Numbered from the stretch's first letter, positions 25,235 through 32,911 are shown. The stretch: DNA of 32,941 bases from Ruminococcus sp. 210702-SL.1.03 (GCF_020559915.1 NZ_JAJCLZ010000022.1:1-32941); one strand, 5' to 3'. Notes: a model not told the origin generated them from the letters alone. Numbers and translations are program-made.

Positions 25235-26185
25235 CTACTGCGGGCAGTACAGGTCATTGTAAAAGCTCAGTTCGGTAAATAAGCCTTTAGGCGAGCAGGT
25301 TATCTCTATCCTGTCCACCTCCGCCGCCGTCAGGCTCAGCCCCTCGGCGGTAAAGTTTGCCTTGTCCAGCAGTTCTTCCAGCTCGGCGCCCGCGTATTTC
25401 AGCCTGCCGTACTGCCTGCCGCGGTCGCCCGCGCCGATGTGGCAGCTCAGCCCCGCCTGCGGGTCGTATGCCCATTCGTTGTCGCGCGCGTAGTATTTGT
25501 GCTTTATTATGTGCCGATTTACGGCGAAGCTGTTGGTCTTGCTGATGTTCCATTCTCCCGCCGCGTCCTGCGTGTGCGCGTGCGAGATGAGCCCCGTCAG
25601 CTTTACGCCAGAAGAATAGCTTACTATCTTCTTTCCGCTGTAATCGCGCGTTTTTGGTGATAGAGCCGTGCAGTATACGCTGTTCGTGCCGCGTATGTAG
25701 GGGTATGTCGAGTACGCTTTTGCCGCGTAGATACAGGCGGCTTCCCACACCGTGCTCGTGTCTTTAATGTATACATAATTTACCTTTTTGGTGCTGCCCT
25801 GACAGCTCACCGCGTATGCCCCCGCCGCCTTGCCGATAACTGCCGAGAGGTCGGGCTGGCTGATTATCCCCGGCTCAGCCATGTTCTGCCCCAGCAGCAT
25901 TGAGAAGCCCAGCGAGCGCAGGCGTATCCGCCACACCCCGTGCGAGTATTCGCAGACTACGCTGTCCGCCGTGCCGTGGTGTATTATCTTGCTGCCGATG
26001 TACAGCTTCACCGCTGTGACCTCCGCGGGCACGCACCTGCCTATGAATATCCCGCTGAGCAGTGTGTACGGCGTGTACCGCTCTTTTACAAAGCTGAAGC
26101 CCGCCGTTCGGCTGAAATACAGGCTCGCCGCACCGCTCGCTCGGCATAGTTCGCACTTTATCTCCGGTATTTCGTATGTCGCCAT
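25235..26185 (-). CDS. Phage tail-hub-like protein
   Basis: A 316-residue protein, last gene of the phage cassette. Cys-x2-Cys at its start (KCELCRASG), beta-rich first half, and WRIRLRSLGFSMLLGQNMAEPG followed by VWEAACIYAAKAYSTYPYIRG. This resembles baseplate-hub or late-control-D type proteins (middle SRSLGFS-like signature), but the match is weak and I do not claim the family. Its ATG lies right behind the previous gene's stop (1-base spacing). A tail hub with no tape-measure protein is odd. Alternative: a capsid-vertex or adsorption protein. Confidence 0.45.
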   Translation of the reverse strand: MATYEIPEIKCELCRASGAASLYFSRTAGFSFVKERYTPYTLLSGIFIGRCVPAEVTAVKLYIGSKIIHHGTADSVVCEYSHGVWRIRLRSLGFSMLLGQNMAEPGIISQPDLSAVIGKAAGAYAVSCQGSTKKVNYVYIKDTSTVWEAACIYAAKAYSTYPYIRGTNSVYCTALSPKTRDYSGKKIVSYSSGVKLTGLISHAHTQDAAGEWNISKTNSFAVNRHIIKHKYYARDNEWAYDPQAGLSCHIGAGDRGRQYGRLKYAGAELEELLDKANFTAEGLSLTAAEVDRIEITCSPKGLFTELSFYNDLYCPQ

Positions 26186-26542
26186 TTAGTCCGTCACCTC
26201 CGTTAGGGTAAATTCGCACTCGCAGTAGTCCCGCTTCTCCGCGCCCGTTATCCTGCCCGCAAGCATCGCGTAGCCGCCGTAGCTTACTTTGTTTATTGAA
26301 AAGCTCAGGCTGTCCGCCGCCGCCATGGTGCGAAGCAAGTTTTCGTAGTCGAATATCTCGCCTACCTCTATGCGGCAGTGCAGGGTTATCGTCTCGGGGC
26401 TGCCGCAGGCGCGTACCCTTATACACCCGCCGTCAGCCAGCGCGGTGCTCTCTATCTTGTTGGCAAAGCTCATTTTCACTCCGTCGAAATAGTAGCTCTT
26501 GCCGCCGTATTCAAAGAAATATACAGTACCCGATGCGCTCAT
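26186..26542 (-). CDS. Small beta-rich phage protein
   Basis: A 118-residue protein (MSASGTVYFFEYGGKSYYFDG...). Sequence is rich in Tyr/Phe/Gly and predicted beta; function not recognised. It starts inside the end of the preceding gene (4-base ATGA overlap) and ends at the start of the hub-like gene. In this position tailed phages often carry a tail-tube or distal-tail protein, which would fit by place only. Confidence 0.5.
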   Translation of the reverse strand: MSASGTVYFFEYGGKSYYFDGVKMSFANKIESTALADGGCIRVRACGSPETITLHCRIEVGEIFDYENLLRTMAAADSLSFSINKVSYGGYAMLAGRITGAEKRDYCECEFTLTEVTD

Positions 26543-26949
26543 TTCAAGTCCTCCTTTTTAATAGCCAGCGTGTATTCCGCCTCTATCACCTGCTCCAGCC
26601 TGCCTAGCGCGGCGTTTCGCTTAGGCGCTCCGCAGGTCAGCGATATTACCGCCATCGGCGATGAGAAATACAGCTCGCCCGCCGCCTTGTGCGCCATGCT
26701 CTGCAATACCGCCGCGTCGTCGAAATTCTTTTTCCCGCCCAGCAGGCGTATGTGTACCTTTACCGCCGCCGAGCATTTTGAGTTCGCATTCGCCGCCTGC
26801 CTGTATTCGCCGAGGGTCAGCCTTTCGGTGCGCCATAGCGCGGTGTACGCCCCCGCTCTCAGCGGTTTCGCGGAGGAATATTCCTCATACACCTCAAAGC
26901 CCGCTTTGTTAAGCTTGTCGCTCAGCATCGTATTTACAGCCGTTATCAT
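26539..26949 (-). CDS. Phage tail-completion-like protein
   Basis: A 136-residue protein beginning MITAVNTMLSDKLNKAG, with the RLTLGEYRQAANANSKCSAAVKVHIRLLG segment and RLEQVIEAEYTLAIKKEDLK at its end, similar in size and position to head-tail completion (neck) proteins. The ATG at 26949 has GGGGGTG ahead of it; an ATG 14 codons upstream has no ribosome binding site. 4 bases after the small ORF at 26954. Confidence 0.5.
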   Translation of the reverse strand: MITAVNTMLSDKLNKAGFEVYEEYSSAKPLRAGAYTALWRTERLTLGEYRQAANANSKCSAAVKVHIRLLGGKKNFDDAAVLQSMAHKAAGELYFSSPMAVISLTCGAPKRNAALGRLEQVIEAEYTLAIKKEDLK

Positions 26950-26953
26950 GCGC

Positions 26954-27049
26954 TCACACCCCCATGAATGAGAATGTGTCGTCCATGACAAGTCCCAGCG
27001 CGATCAGCTTTTCTGCCGCCGCCCTGCGCAGACCGTATGCGCACTGCAA
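26954..27049 (-). CDS. Tiny phage ORF (31 residues)
   Basis: Begins with TTG directly after the connector stop codon: (M)QCAYGLRRAAAEKLIALG..., ending MGV. It fills the whole gap between two phage genes and has a plausible amphipathic helix, so it may be real, but there is no clear ribosome binding site and the start is TTG. It could also be the remains of a longer gene. Confidence 0.3.
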   Translation of the reverse strand: MQCAYGLRRAAAEKLIALGLVMDDTFSFMGV

Positions 27050-27052
27050 AAG

Positions 27053-27355
27053 CTATTCGCCGCCGCGCACCACGGCTACCTCTCCGTTTTCCGTCATTAC
27101 AGCCTTGCGCGAGAGCACAAGCTCAAACGCGCGGTCGTAAGCCGCTACTGCCGCCGCCGCGTAAACGCACACCGCCTTTTGCTCCTCTGTAAGCTCGCTC
27201 GGCGAGATCATAAGCTGCGAAACAACGTATATCTCGGCGTTTTCGAGCAGCGCAGCGTACTGCTGAGCCTCAAATTCCTCGTCGCTTACAGCCGTCAGCC
27301 GCTGAAAATCTCTCTTTACCTTTTCATACTCCAGATATTTCATATTTTCATACAT
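27053..27355 (-). CDS. Phage head-tail connector-like protein
   Basis: A 100-residue, alpha-helical protein (MKYLEYEKVKRDFQRLTAVSDEEFEAQQYAALLENAEIYV..., KAVCVYAAAAVAAYDRAFELVL). Length, helical character and place after the capsid gene match gp6-like DNA-packaging/connector proteins. GGAG lies 4 bases before the first ATG; a second ATG at 27343 is possible. It is the first gene after the internal terminator. Confidence 0.5.
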   Translation of the reverse strand: MYENMKYLEYEKVKRDFQRLTAVSDEEFEAQQYAALLENAEIYVVSQLMISPSELTEEQKAVCVYAAAAVAAYDRAFELVLSRKAVMTENGEVAVVRGGE

Positions 27356-27375
27356 CTCCTATCGTTTAATTATAT

Positions 27376-27417
27376 AAAAAAGGCGGCGCGGCGGATATGC
27401 CCGCTTACTGCGCCGCC
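27376..27417 (-). terminator. Internal terminator behind the capsid gene
   Basis: Minus strand GGCGGCGC (27417-27410) ... GCGCCGCC (27389-27382), then TTTTTT. A strong intrinsic terminator between the capsid and connector genes, so downstream genes depend on read-through or an unseen promoter. It fits a need for more capsid than connector protein. Confidence 0.7.
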
Positions 27418-27485
27418 CGTTCTTATATTGGCTTAATTATTCGTTTCAGACTGCTTTGCGTATGTTAGTTCAGATAATTATTTTA

Positions 27486-28451
27486 TCACGACTGTTCCAG
27501 ACTCTTTACCGCGTCCGCGGTCAGTACTGAGAAGCCGCACATTACCGAAGCCGCTATCTCGTCGCACTGGGTAGAGATAAGCTTGTCGGTGTCTATGATG
27601 ACGTCGGTGCCGAATATCGCTTCTATTCCGCAGCTCGAGTCCATGCCGATGGCTGTGCCCGCCTTTAGCCACGGGCACTTTACAAGCGTGATGCCGTATG
27701 GCGTTACCGCCTTGCCGCTCGACATAAAGTCGCTTACGCAAAGCTTCATCTCGTCCAGCGCGAGAATGCTCGCCATCATAGCGGGGTTGCAGAGCATAAC
27801 GTCCATATCGCAGCTGCTCATGGAAGCCCAAAAAGCCGCAAGCTGCGCATAGGTCACAGTGCCCGTGTACTTGGTCTTTGTTGAAGCGGTGTAGATAACG
27901 TCCGTCATCTTCTTATTCACCGCGCGGGAAAGCTGCGCGCCGAGCGAGCGCAGTATAACGCCGAATGCTTCGAGCCTCTGCTTGCGCACCGCTTCGTAAG
28001 AGCAGTCGAGCCTGCGGGCGAATTTCGTCAGCGCCGAGGCGGTGTCAGCAAGCTTTACCGTGGTAGCAGGCATGGCGGCGAGCTGCGCTACGCCCGTGTC
28101 GCTGCCCGCAGATGTAACGCTCAGCGCGCGGAAGTCTACCGAGTCGGTGTAGGTCACCGCGGCGGCGTACTGCACCAGCGATACGCTGTCCATGCCGCTC
28201 TTTATCTGGCGGCGCACATATTCGGGGAAAAGCACCGCCGATTCGGTAGAGGTAAAGAATTTCTCTACCCTGTCGCAGCCCTCGCCCGCTATCTTTATGT
28301 CAAAGCGCTTGAGCTGTCTTTCAAAAGCGTCGAGCTGTTCCATATCAGTGCCCTTGTACTCCGCGTCGGGGTCTAGCGCCGCAAGCGCCTGAGTGAAGTT
28401 CTTGCCGGTTATCGAATAAAGTCCTCTGTCAAGTTTGATGTTCTTATACAT
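27486..28451 (-). CDS. Phage major capsid protein (HK97-fold candidate)
   Basis: A 321-residue protein directly after the protease gene. It contains RRQIKSGMDSVSLVQYAAAVTYTDSVDF, a helical spine-like segment KFARRLDCSYEAVRKQRLEAFG, and MLCNPAMMASILALDEMKLCVSDFMSSGKAVTPYGITLVKCPWLKAG, which is the kind of P-domain/coat sequence seen in HK97-type capsids (NPAxxAxI...G.P.....). The ATG at 28451 follows AAGGAGAG; ten further residues upstream are unlikely. No decoration protein is seen. Identification rests on position plus pattern. Confidence 0.7.
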   Translation of the reverse strand: MYKNIKLDRGLYSITGKNFTQALAALDPDAEYKGTDMEQLDAFERQLKRFDIKIAGEGCDRVEKFFTSTESAVLFPEYVRRQIKSGMDSVSLVQYAAAVTYTDSVDFRALSVTSAGSDTGVAQLAAMPATTVKLADTASALTKFARRLDCSYEAVRKQRLEAFGVILRSLGAQLSRAVNKKMTDVIYTASTKTKYTGTVTYAQLAAFWASMSSCDMDVMLCNPAMMASILALDEMKLCVSDFMSSGKAVTPYGITLVKCPWLKAGTAIGMDSSCGIEAIFGTDVIIDTDKLISTQCDEIAASVMCGFSVLTADAVKSLEQS

Positions 28452-28512
28452 ATTCAAAATACTCTCCTTTTTTAATATCATTCAAAATTATGTTAATGCT
28501 TTCCGTTCAAAT

Positions 28513-29553
28513 TCATCTCTTCATTCTGAAAGATGTGTTTCTTATAGCCGAGCCTATGCGCTGCAAGCCGCCGCTCTCCTCGGCTTCGTTATTTTCGCTG
28601 TTGTAAAAAACGCTCTTCGGTCTTTCGCTCTGTTCTTTCATCACGTCCTTTCTTATGCGCTTTTTGAATTCTAAAAGCTGGGCGTAGCTCATCTCGCTGC
28701 ACACCGCCTTTATAGTTTCCGCCCCGAATGAGGGCACGCAAAATCTGCCCAGACGTATTATCTCGCTGATAGCGTCGGCGCGCGCTTTGTCTTCCACGCT
28801 TTTCAGCTCGGCAACGCGGTTTTCCAGCACGCCGTTCTCGCGTTTCAGCTCGGCGCACTTCGCGGCTATCATGCCTATCTCCTCGCTGCTGAGGTCGTAC
28901 TTTCTGTCCGCGAATGCGCCCGATTTCGTAACGCCCGCGTTCGGCTGGGCAGGTATAGCCACGAACGACCATTCGTAGGCGTCGCTCGGCTCTTCAAGTA
29001 TCTTCTCGCAGAGCTTTCCGCTGTAATATTCGCCCTTTATGTGCGTGCAGGGCTGTCTGCGCTCGTCCGCGCCGCATATCGAGCATATCTTTCTGCCTAC
29101 CGAGCAGCATACCGAAACTTCTTTCTTTATCCCGCCGTCTATCTCGGCTATCAGGTCGGCGTTTTTCTCAGTGCGCATCATGTATGCCATAGCCTTTACG
29201 CAGCGGTAAGGCTCGCCGGATCTGGTAGAGCGGCTCTCGTCCGCCGCAAGCTCGGCGCGGAATATCCTTGCCGTCTGGTTCGCGCCCTTAGGGTCGTGGT
29301 CGAAAATGCCAGTCTTGCCTACGAAAAGCTCGGCAAGCTTCGCCAGCGCCGATACCGAAAATCTCTCGCAGTCGCGGTCTGTTTCGTTATCGCAGAGCGT
29401 TACGGGGAATACATACACCTCCTCCGCTTTCAGCTCGCGCCGCGCAAGCTGATTTATCAGCGCCATATCCTCCGCGCTGACGCCGCTGTCTGCGTTCGCA
29501 TTTTCGATACTGCCGACAGCCGCCGTCTTGTTCACTACATCGCTGTTTGTCAT
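28513..29553 (-). CDS. Phage prohead protease fused to a scaffold
   Basis: A 346-residue protein. Residues ~40-210 are a prohead-protease domain: TGIFDHDP (His86), KKEVSVCCS (Ser147 is the likely nucleophile), and EWSFVAIPAQPNAGV, typical of the family. An insertion holds a CxxC...CxH cluster (Cys157, Cys160, Cys169, His171), a possible zinc knuckle. Residues ~215-265 form a coiled coil (AAKCAELKRENGVLENRVAELK), like a scaffold, and the basic tail ends in RMKR. The catalytic protein processes head proteins during assembly. The start has GGAGG eight bases upstream. Confidence 0.7.
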   Translation of the reverse strand: MTNSDVVNKTAAVGSIENANADSGVSAEDMALINQLARRELKAEEVYVFPVTLCDNETDRDCERFSVSALAKLAELFVGKTGIFDHDPKGANQTARIFRAELAADESRSTRSGEPYRCVKAMAYMMRTEKNADLIAEIDGGIKKEVSVCCSVGRKICSICGADERRQPCTHIKGEYYSGKLCEKILEEPSDAYEWSFVAIPAQPNAGVTKSGAFADRKYDLSSEEIGMIAAKCAELKRENGVLENRVAELKSVEDKARADAISEIIRLGRFCVPSFGAETIKAVCSEMSYAQLLEFKKRIRKDVMKEQSERPKSVFYNSENNEAEESGGLQRIGSAIRNTSFRMKR

Positions 29554-29569
29554 GTCTTTTACCTCCTCC

Positions 29570-30754
29570 TCATACTTTTCCGCTGTTCATCTTCATCTTG
29601 CTTTGGTTCTCAAGCTCTATCTGCTGCGCTTGAGCGTTGTAGAGCCTTGCCCGCGCGAGCGATTCCTCGTCCTGCAAGTTCACGTTTTCCCACTCCACCC
29701 ATATATCAGATGAAATGCCGTTCATATCGGCGTAAAAACGCGCTATCTTCAGTATCGCCTGCTCCAGCAGTCTGCGGTAGTAGTCTATCTCGCTTGTGAG
29801 TATGTCAGCCTGCTGGCTGCTCATGCGCTCGGTGGTAGACCAGTTCAGCCCTAGCAGAAATGGCGGTATCGAAAGTTTCGCTATAAGCTGTTCGAGCAGT
29901 TGGCGTACAGGTATCTCGGTGTTCAGCTCCGCGCCGTCTGCGCCGATAACTTTTATCTCCACGTCGCCCACGGCTATGAAGTCCTTTACCTGTCCCGCTT
30001 TTGAGGCCGCCATGCCGTCCGCCCACTCGCGGGCGATGTCCATAGCGCGCTCTTTGGCGTAAGCCGCCTCGCCCTCGCCCGAGGGCTTGTAGGTCACGGC
30101 GTAGCGCACGTTTCCCGCGCGCTCGAAATTTTGCCCTACTGTTTCAAATATCCTCAGCAGTACCCCGCTCAGCGCAGGCAGTCCGCGCAGCAGCGATACT
30201 CCCTCGGGGTGCTGCGCGCTTGGGTTCTGCACCGTGTAAAGCACGCGCTCGGGGTGCATACAGCGCAGCTTTTCGCCAGTGTACGCGCTGTAAAACTCCG
30301 CACGGCTCATGTCCTTAGCGGCGCGAACGCGGAAAAGCGTGCAGTCGGCGCAGTACAGCCCCGATATCTCGTGCGTTATCCCGCTCACCAGTATCTCGCC
30401 CATAGCCCTGCCGTATGTCAGCAGAGAGTCAAGATACATCTCGCAAAATCTCTCTAGCGAACGTCCGCTCGCGGGTACTGGCAGTTCGGCGAAAAATTCC
30501 GCCATCTGCTTTTCGGCGCGCTCGTCGGCGCAGCGCAGCTTAAAGCCGCCCGTCAGCCTTACTACTTTTGTAATAGCCGCGTCGATTATCGGCACCTGTG
30601 CCCTAAGCATATCGTAAAGCCCCTCTTCGAGCTGCGCGGGCCGGCAGGCGAGCGGCATATTATCGGTATCGAACCCCGCCGTGCGCGAAGCCGAAGCCTT
30701 TACCGCCCCCGAAAGCACGGGCTTTGCTGTCTTTTTCTTGCTGTCAAAAATCAA
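29570..30754 (-). CDS. Phage portal protein
   Basis: A 394-residue portal candidate. It has the usual pattern: an N-terminal wing (DMLRAQVPIIDAAITKVVRLTGG), a long segment SLLTYGRAMGEILVSG, LIAKLSIPPFLLGL and NWSTTERMSSQQADILTSEIDYYRRLLEQAILKIARFYADMNG, characteristic of SPP1/HK97-type portals, and a glutamine-rich C-terminal helix. It forms the dodecameric ring through which DNA is packaged. Start is TTG (30754) with GGGAAGTG upstream. 16 bases before the protease start. Confidence 0.8.
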   Translation of the reverse strand: MIFDSKKKTAKPVLSGAVKASASRTAGFDTDNMPLACRPAQLEEGLYDMLRAQVPIIDAAITKVVRLTGGFKLRCADERAEKQMAEFFAELPVPASGRSLERFCEMYLDSLLTYGRAMGEILVSGITHEISGLYCADCTLFRVRAAKDMSRAEFYSAYTGEKLRCMHPERVLYTVQNPSAQHPEGVSLLRGLPALSGVLLRIFETVGQNFERAGNVRYAVTYKPSGEGEAAYAKERAMDIAREWADGMAASKAGQVKDFIAVGDVEIKVIGADGAELNTEIPVRQLLEQLIAKLSIPPFLLGLNWSTTERMSSQQADILTSEIDYYRRLLEQAILKIARFYADMNGISSDIWVEWENVNLQDEESLARARLYNAQAQQIELENQSKMKMNSGKV

Positions 30755-30794
30755 ATCTTCACTTCCCTTGTTTTTCTTTTCATGTAGTTAATGT

Positions 30795-32030
30795 TTATCT
30801 TTGAAGTGAGAGCACGAAGAACGGGTCTTCGCTGCGGCTCACCTCTGCGGCGAAGTAGCGTACATCGTCCATTGCGTGGTCGTTTTCTTTTACAGGTCTG
30901 TCCGCCGCGGCGGAGTCGTCCCAGCGGTAGAGGGCAAATTCGCGTATGCAGTCGGCGCAGGCGGGCGAGATCTTTATAGTTCCGCAGCTGAGCATATCGG
31001 CGACCCGCCTTATGCCGCTTATAACGTCGTTGTCCGCCTTTGCTATCTTGAACCTGCCGTGCGCGCGCACCGCAGCGATGAACGAAGCCGCCGAGGGGTC
31101 GCATATCACCTTTTCGGGCTGTATGTCCCCGCATAGCCGCTCCAGCCCCGCGTAATGCTCTTCGTCGGTGCGCTGAAAGCCCTCGCGCCGCGAATCGTAG
31201 TAGTATTCGCGAAGTCTGTACCATACCCCGCCGCTAAGCCCCCATAGCCCGAAGCTCGAGGGGTTCACCGTGCCGTAATCGCAGCTTACGATGTACTTTT
31301 CAAACTTCGTCGGCAGCTTATTTGCAACGTGGTCTTTTTCGCTGAACATCGGGTAGACCAAGCCGTCGGCGTTTACCCATCTGCCGAGTATGAAGCGCTC
31401 GTAAAAAGCCCCGCTGTAAAGCCTGCGGTAGCGCTCTTTCATCTGCGGCGAGAGCGAGGGGTTGTCGTCGAGCGTGAAGTGTACATACATCAGCCGCTTT
31501 TCCGTAGCTTTGTCCACCCACTCCCGCTTGAACCAGTGGTATGCGCTCTCAGGGTTGCAGTTGAACCATAGCTTCGAGCCGCTGACCGAGCACCTAGCCG
31601 CCGCCTGCTCAACAAAACTGCGCGGCATCAAGGCGGCTTCGTCAAAAAGTACCCCCGCCAGCGTCATGCCCTGTATCAGCGCCGCCGAGCTTTCGTCCCG
31701 CCCGCCGAATATGTAAAATCTGTTGCTCACGCCGCCGAGCGATATATCAAGGTAGTTTTTCGATAAACATTCTTCCACCGCAAAACCCGCTTTTTTCGAC
31801 ATCTCGGTAAGCGTGCCGATGATGTTCCGCCGCACCGAGGCTATCGTCTTTCCGCATATCGCAAAGCTGCACCCGCTGAAATTAGTCTGCGCCCACATCA
31901 CGAACGAGAGCGACATACACATGGTCTTGCCCGAGCGTACCGCTCCGTCGCAGATTATCCCGTCAAGCTCTTTTCCCGGCGGGCTGGTCCACCAGCGGAA
32001 TATCGTGAGCTGTTTCGGCGAAAAGCTCAT
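30795..32030 (-). CDS. terL: Phage terminase large subunit
   Basis: A 411-residue packaging motor. Walker A GAVRSGKT (~29-36), Walker B LAGVLFDEAAL, coupling motif WFNCNPES, then an RNase H-like nuclease with Asp residues in SCDYGTVNPSSFGL, VICDPSAAS and DHAMDDVRYF: ATPase and nuclease residues are both present. Similar to PBSX/SPP1-type TerL. The start is ATG (32030), eight bases after GAGGAG; TTG at 32036 overlaps the terS stop and is possible. It is slightly short but intact. Confidence 0.9.
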   Translation of the reverse strand: MSFSPKQLTIFRWWTSPPGKELDGIICDGAVRSGKTMCMSLSFVMWAQTNFSGCSFAICGKTIASVRRNIIGTLTEMSKKAGFAVEECLSKNYLDISLGGVSNRFYIFGGRDESSAALIQGMTLAGVLFDEAALMPRSFVEQAAARCSVSGSKLWFNCNPESAYHWFKREWVDKATEKRLMYVHFTLDDNPSLSPQMKERYRRLYSGAFYERFILGRWVNADGLVYPMFSEKDHVANKLPTKFEKYIVSCDYGTVNPSSFGLWGLSGGVWYRLREYYYDSRREGFQRTDEEHYAGLERLCGDIQPEKVICDPSAASFIAAVRAHGRFKIAKADNDVISGIRRVADMLSCGTIKISPACADCIREFALYRWDDSAAADRPVKENDHAMDDVRYFAAEVSRSEDPFFVLSLQR

Positions 32031-32032
32031 TT

Positions 32033-32521
32033 TCAAAGCTCCTCACCCTTTCCATTTCCACTAACGTTTCCGTATATCGCGCTGATGAGGTTTTCCGCGC
32101 CCGCCGCGCCGCTCTCTTCGCGCTCGCAGTCTATCAGCTTTTCCAGCGCCTTTTGCCTGTCGAAAAATTTCATCTCCACCTTTCCGCCTCGGTCGCGCTT
32201 TATCTCCGCGACTGCGAAAAGGTCGGCGCGCTCTATCATCGCAGGCGTTATGTCGTCCGCAAAAGCCAGCCGCACAGCGTCGTTCACCCTGCCGAAAGCT
32301 ATTCGCCGCAGACCTTCGGCGGCAGGGCACTGCGCTTTCTGCGCCACCGCCGCCGCTATGCGCTTTTTCACAGTCTTTGAGCAAAGCAGCCGCGCACCCT
32401 CCGCAGCCGCCTGCTCGCTGGGTGTGCCCGCGTTGACCGCCGCTTCGTAAGCGTTGCCGAACACTGCGAAATTTTCAGCAAACTCCGCCGCGTCGGCTCT
32501 GTTTTTCACACCTATCTTCAA
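32033..32521 (-). CDS. terS: Phage terminase small subunit
   Basis: A 162-residue DNA-recognition subunit: RADAAEFAENFAVFGNAYEAAVNAG (helix-turn-helix), then SEQAAAEGARLLCSKTVKKRI and RIAFGRVNDAVRLAFADD..., as in PBSX/SPP1-like XtmA. The start is TTG (32521) right behind GGAGGG; a GTG 14 codons upstream lacks a site. Stop overlaps the start region of terL. First structural gene of the cassette. Confidence 0.75.
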   Translation of the reverse strand: MKIGVKNRADAAEFAENFAVFGNAYEAAVNAGTPSEQAAAEGARLLCSKTVKKRIAAAVAQKAQCPAAEGLRRIAFGRVNDAVRLAFADDITPAMIERADLFAVAEIKRDRGGKVEMKFFDRQKALEKLIDCEREESGAAGAENLISAIYGNVSGNGKGEEL

Positions 32522-32602
32522 AATATCCCTCCGTTTCTTAAATACTTTTCCATACTGTTCCACTTATGCCTATGCCATGATAAAAAATCTGACCATTCGA
32601 TG

Positions 32603-32633
32603 CAGACGGCGACTGATTTTTCCACGCCGTCTG
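32603..32633 (-). promoter_or_regulatory. Hairpin in the phage leader
   Basis: CAGACGGCG (32603-32611) pairs with CGCCGTCTG (32625-32633), 9 perfect bp, loop 13. It lies between the putative operator repeats and terS and may structure the mRNA leader or mark a packaging start. On the plus strand it is followed by AAAAAC. Confidence 0.4.
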
Positions 32634-32669
32634 AAAAACACCCTCCATATATAGGCTCATATCGCGCTT

Positions 32670-32755
32670 TTGTTGCACGTTTTTATGCAACAATTAACTA
32701 AATATGTCTAAATTAAAAAATAAACTGTATCTCTGCTCAAACCCGCGTGCAACAA
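32670..32755. promoter_or_regulatory. TTGTTGCA repeats, putative operator
   Basis: TTGTTGCA (32670-32677) and TGCAACAA (32686-32693) form a perfect inverted repeat, and a further TGCAACAA occurs at 32748-32755. The AT-rich stretch between holds no strong -35/-10 that I can name. Placed upstream of terS, these could bind a repressor or activator of the phage genes. Confidence 0.35.
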
Positions 32756-32776
32756 AATGTGCACAATAACGAAAAA

Positions 32777-32812
32777 AAGCGCATGACTTTCAAAAAAGAA
32801 AATCATGCGCTT
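32777..32812 (-). terminator. Inverted repeat upstream of the second toxin promoter
   Basis: AAGCGCATGA (32777-32786) and TCATGCGCTT (32803-32812), 10 bp; on the minus strand followed by TTTTTTTCG, a good terminator. It shields the phage operon from leftward transcription and matches the element at 1387-1427. Confidence 0.55.
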
Positions 32813-32814
32813 AA

Positions 32815-32843
32815 TTGACAAATATCGTCAAGTGTGCTAAAAT
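32815..32843 (+). promoter_or_regulatory. Promoter of the second toxin locus
   Basis: TTGACA (32815-32820), 17 bases, TAAAAT (32838-32843), with TG before the -10. The leader contains GGCGTACTGC...CGGTAGGC as in locus 1, then the hairpin CCTCCA GAGA TGGAGG (32888-32903) masking the ribosome binding site. Confidence 0.75.
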
Positions 32844-32911
32844 AAATTCAAGGCGTACTGCAAAAACGGTAGGCGGTTCAAATCTATCCTCCAGAGATGG
32901 AGGTGAGCTGT

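Larger units (their letters stand above)
25235..32521 (-). mobile_element. Isolated phage head/packaging cassette beside dnaA
   Basis: Ten minus-strand genes in canonical siphovirus head order (terS, terL, portal, protease-scaffold, capsid, connector, tail-completion, tail-like proteins), many with 4-base or shorter overlaps. No integrase, repressor, replication, tape-measure or lysis gene is present. By eye no flanking att-like repeat exists. Codon and GC composition resemble the housekeeping genes next door, suggesting old residence. All frames are intact. Interpreted as a domesticated or satellite-like element. Confidence 0.75.

Noticed and set aside
32524..32660. 36-codon frame beginning at the ATGGAGGG of the phage leader
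   Set aside because: The ATG is part of a ribosome-binding-like sequence and there is no site in front of it; kept only as a note in the leader finding.
25100..32770. att repeats flanking the phage cassette
   Set aside because: No direct repeat of 12 or more bases was noticed at both borders, and no integrase is present; a computed search would be needed to exclude short repeats.
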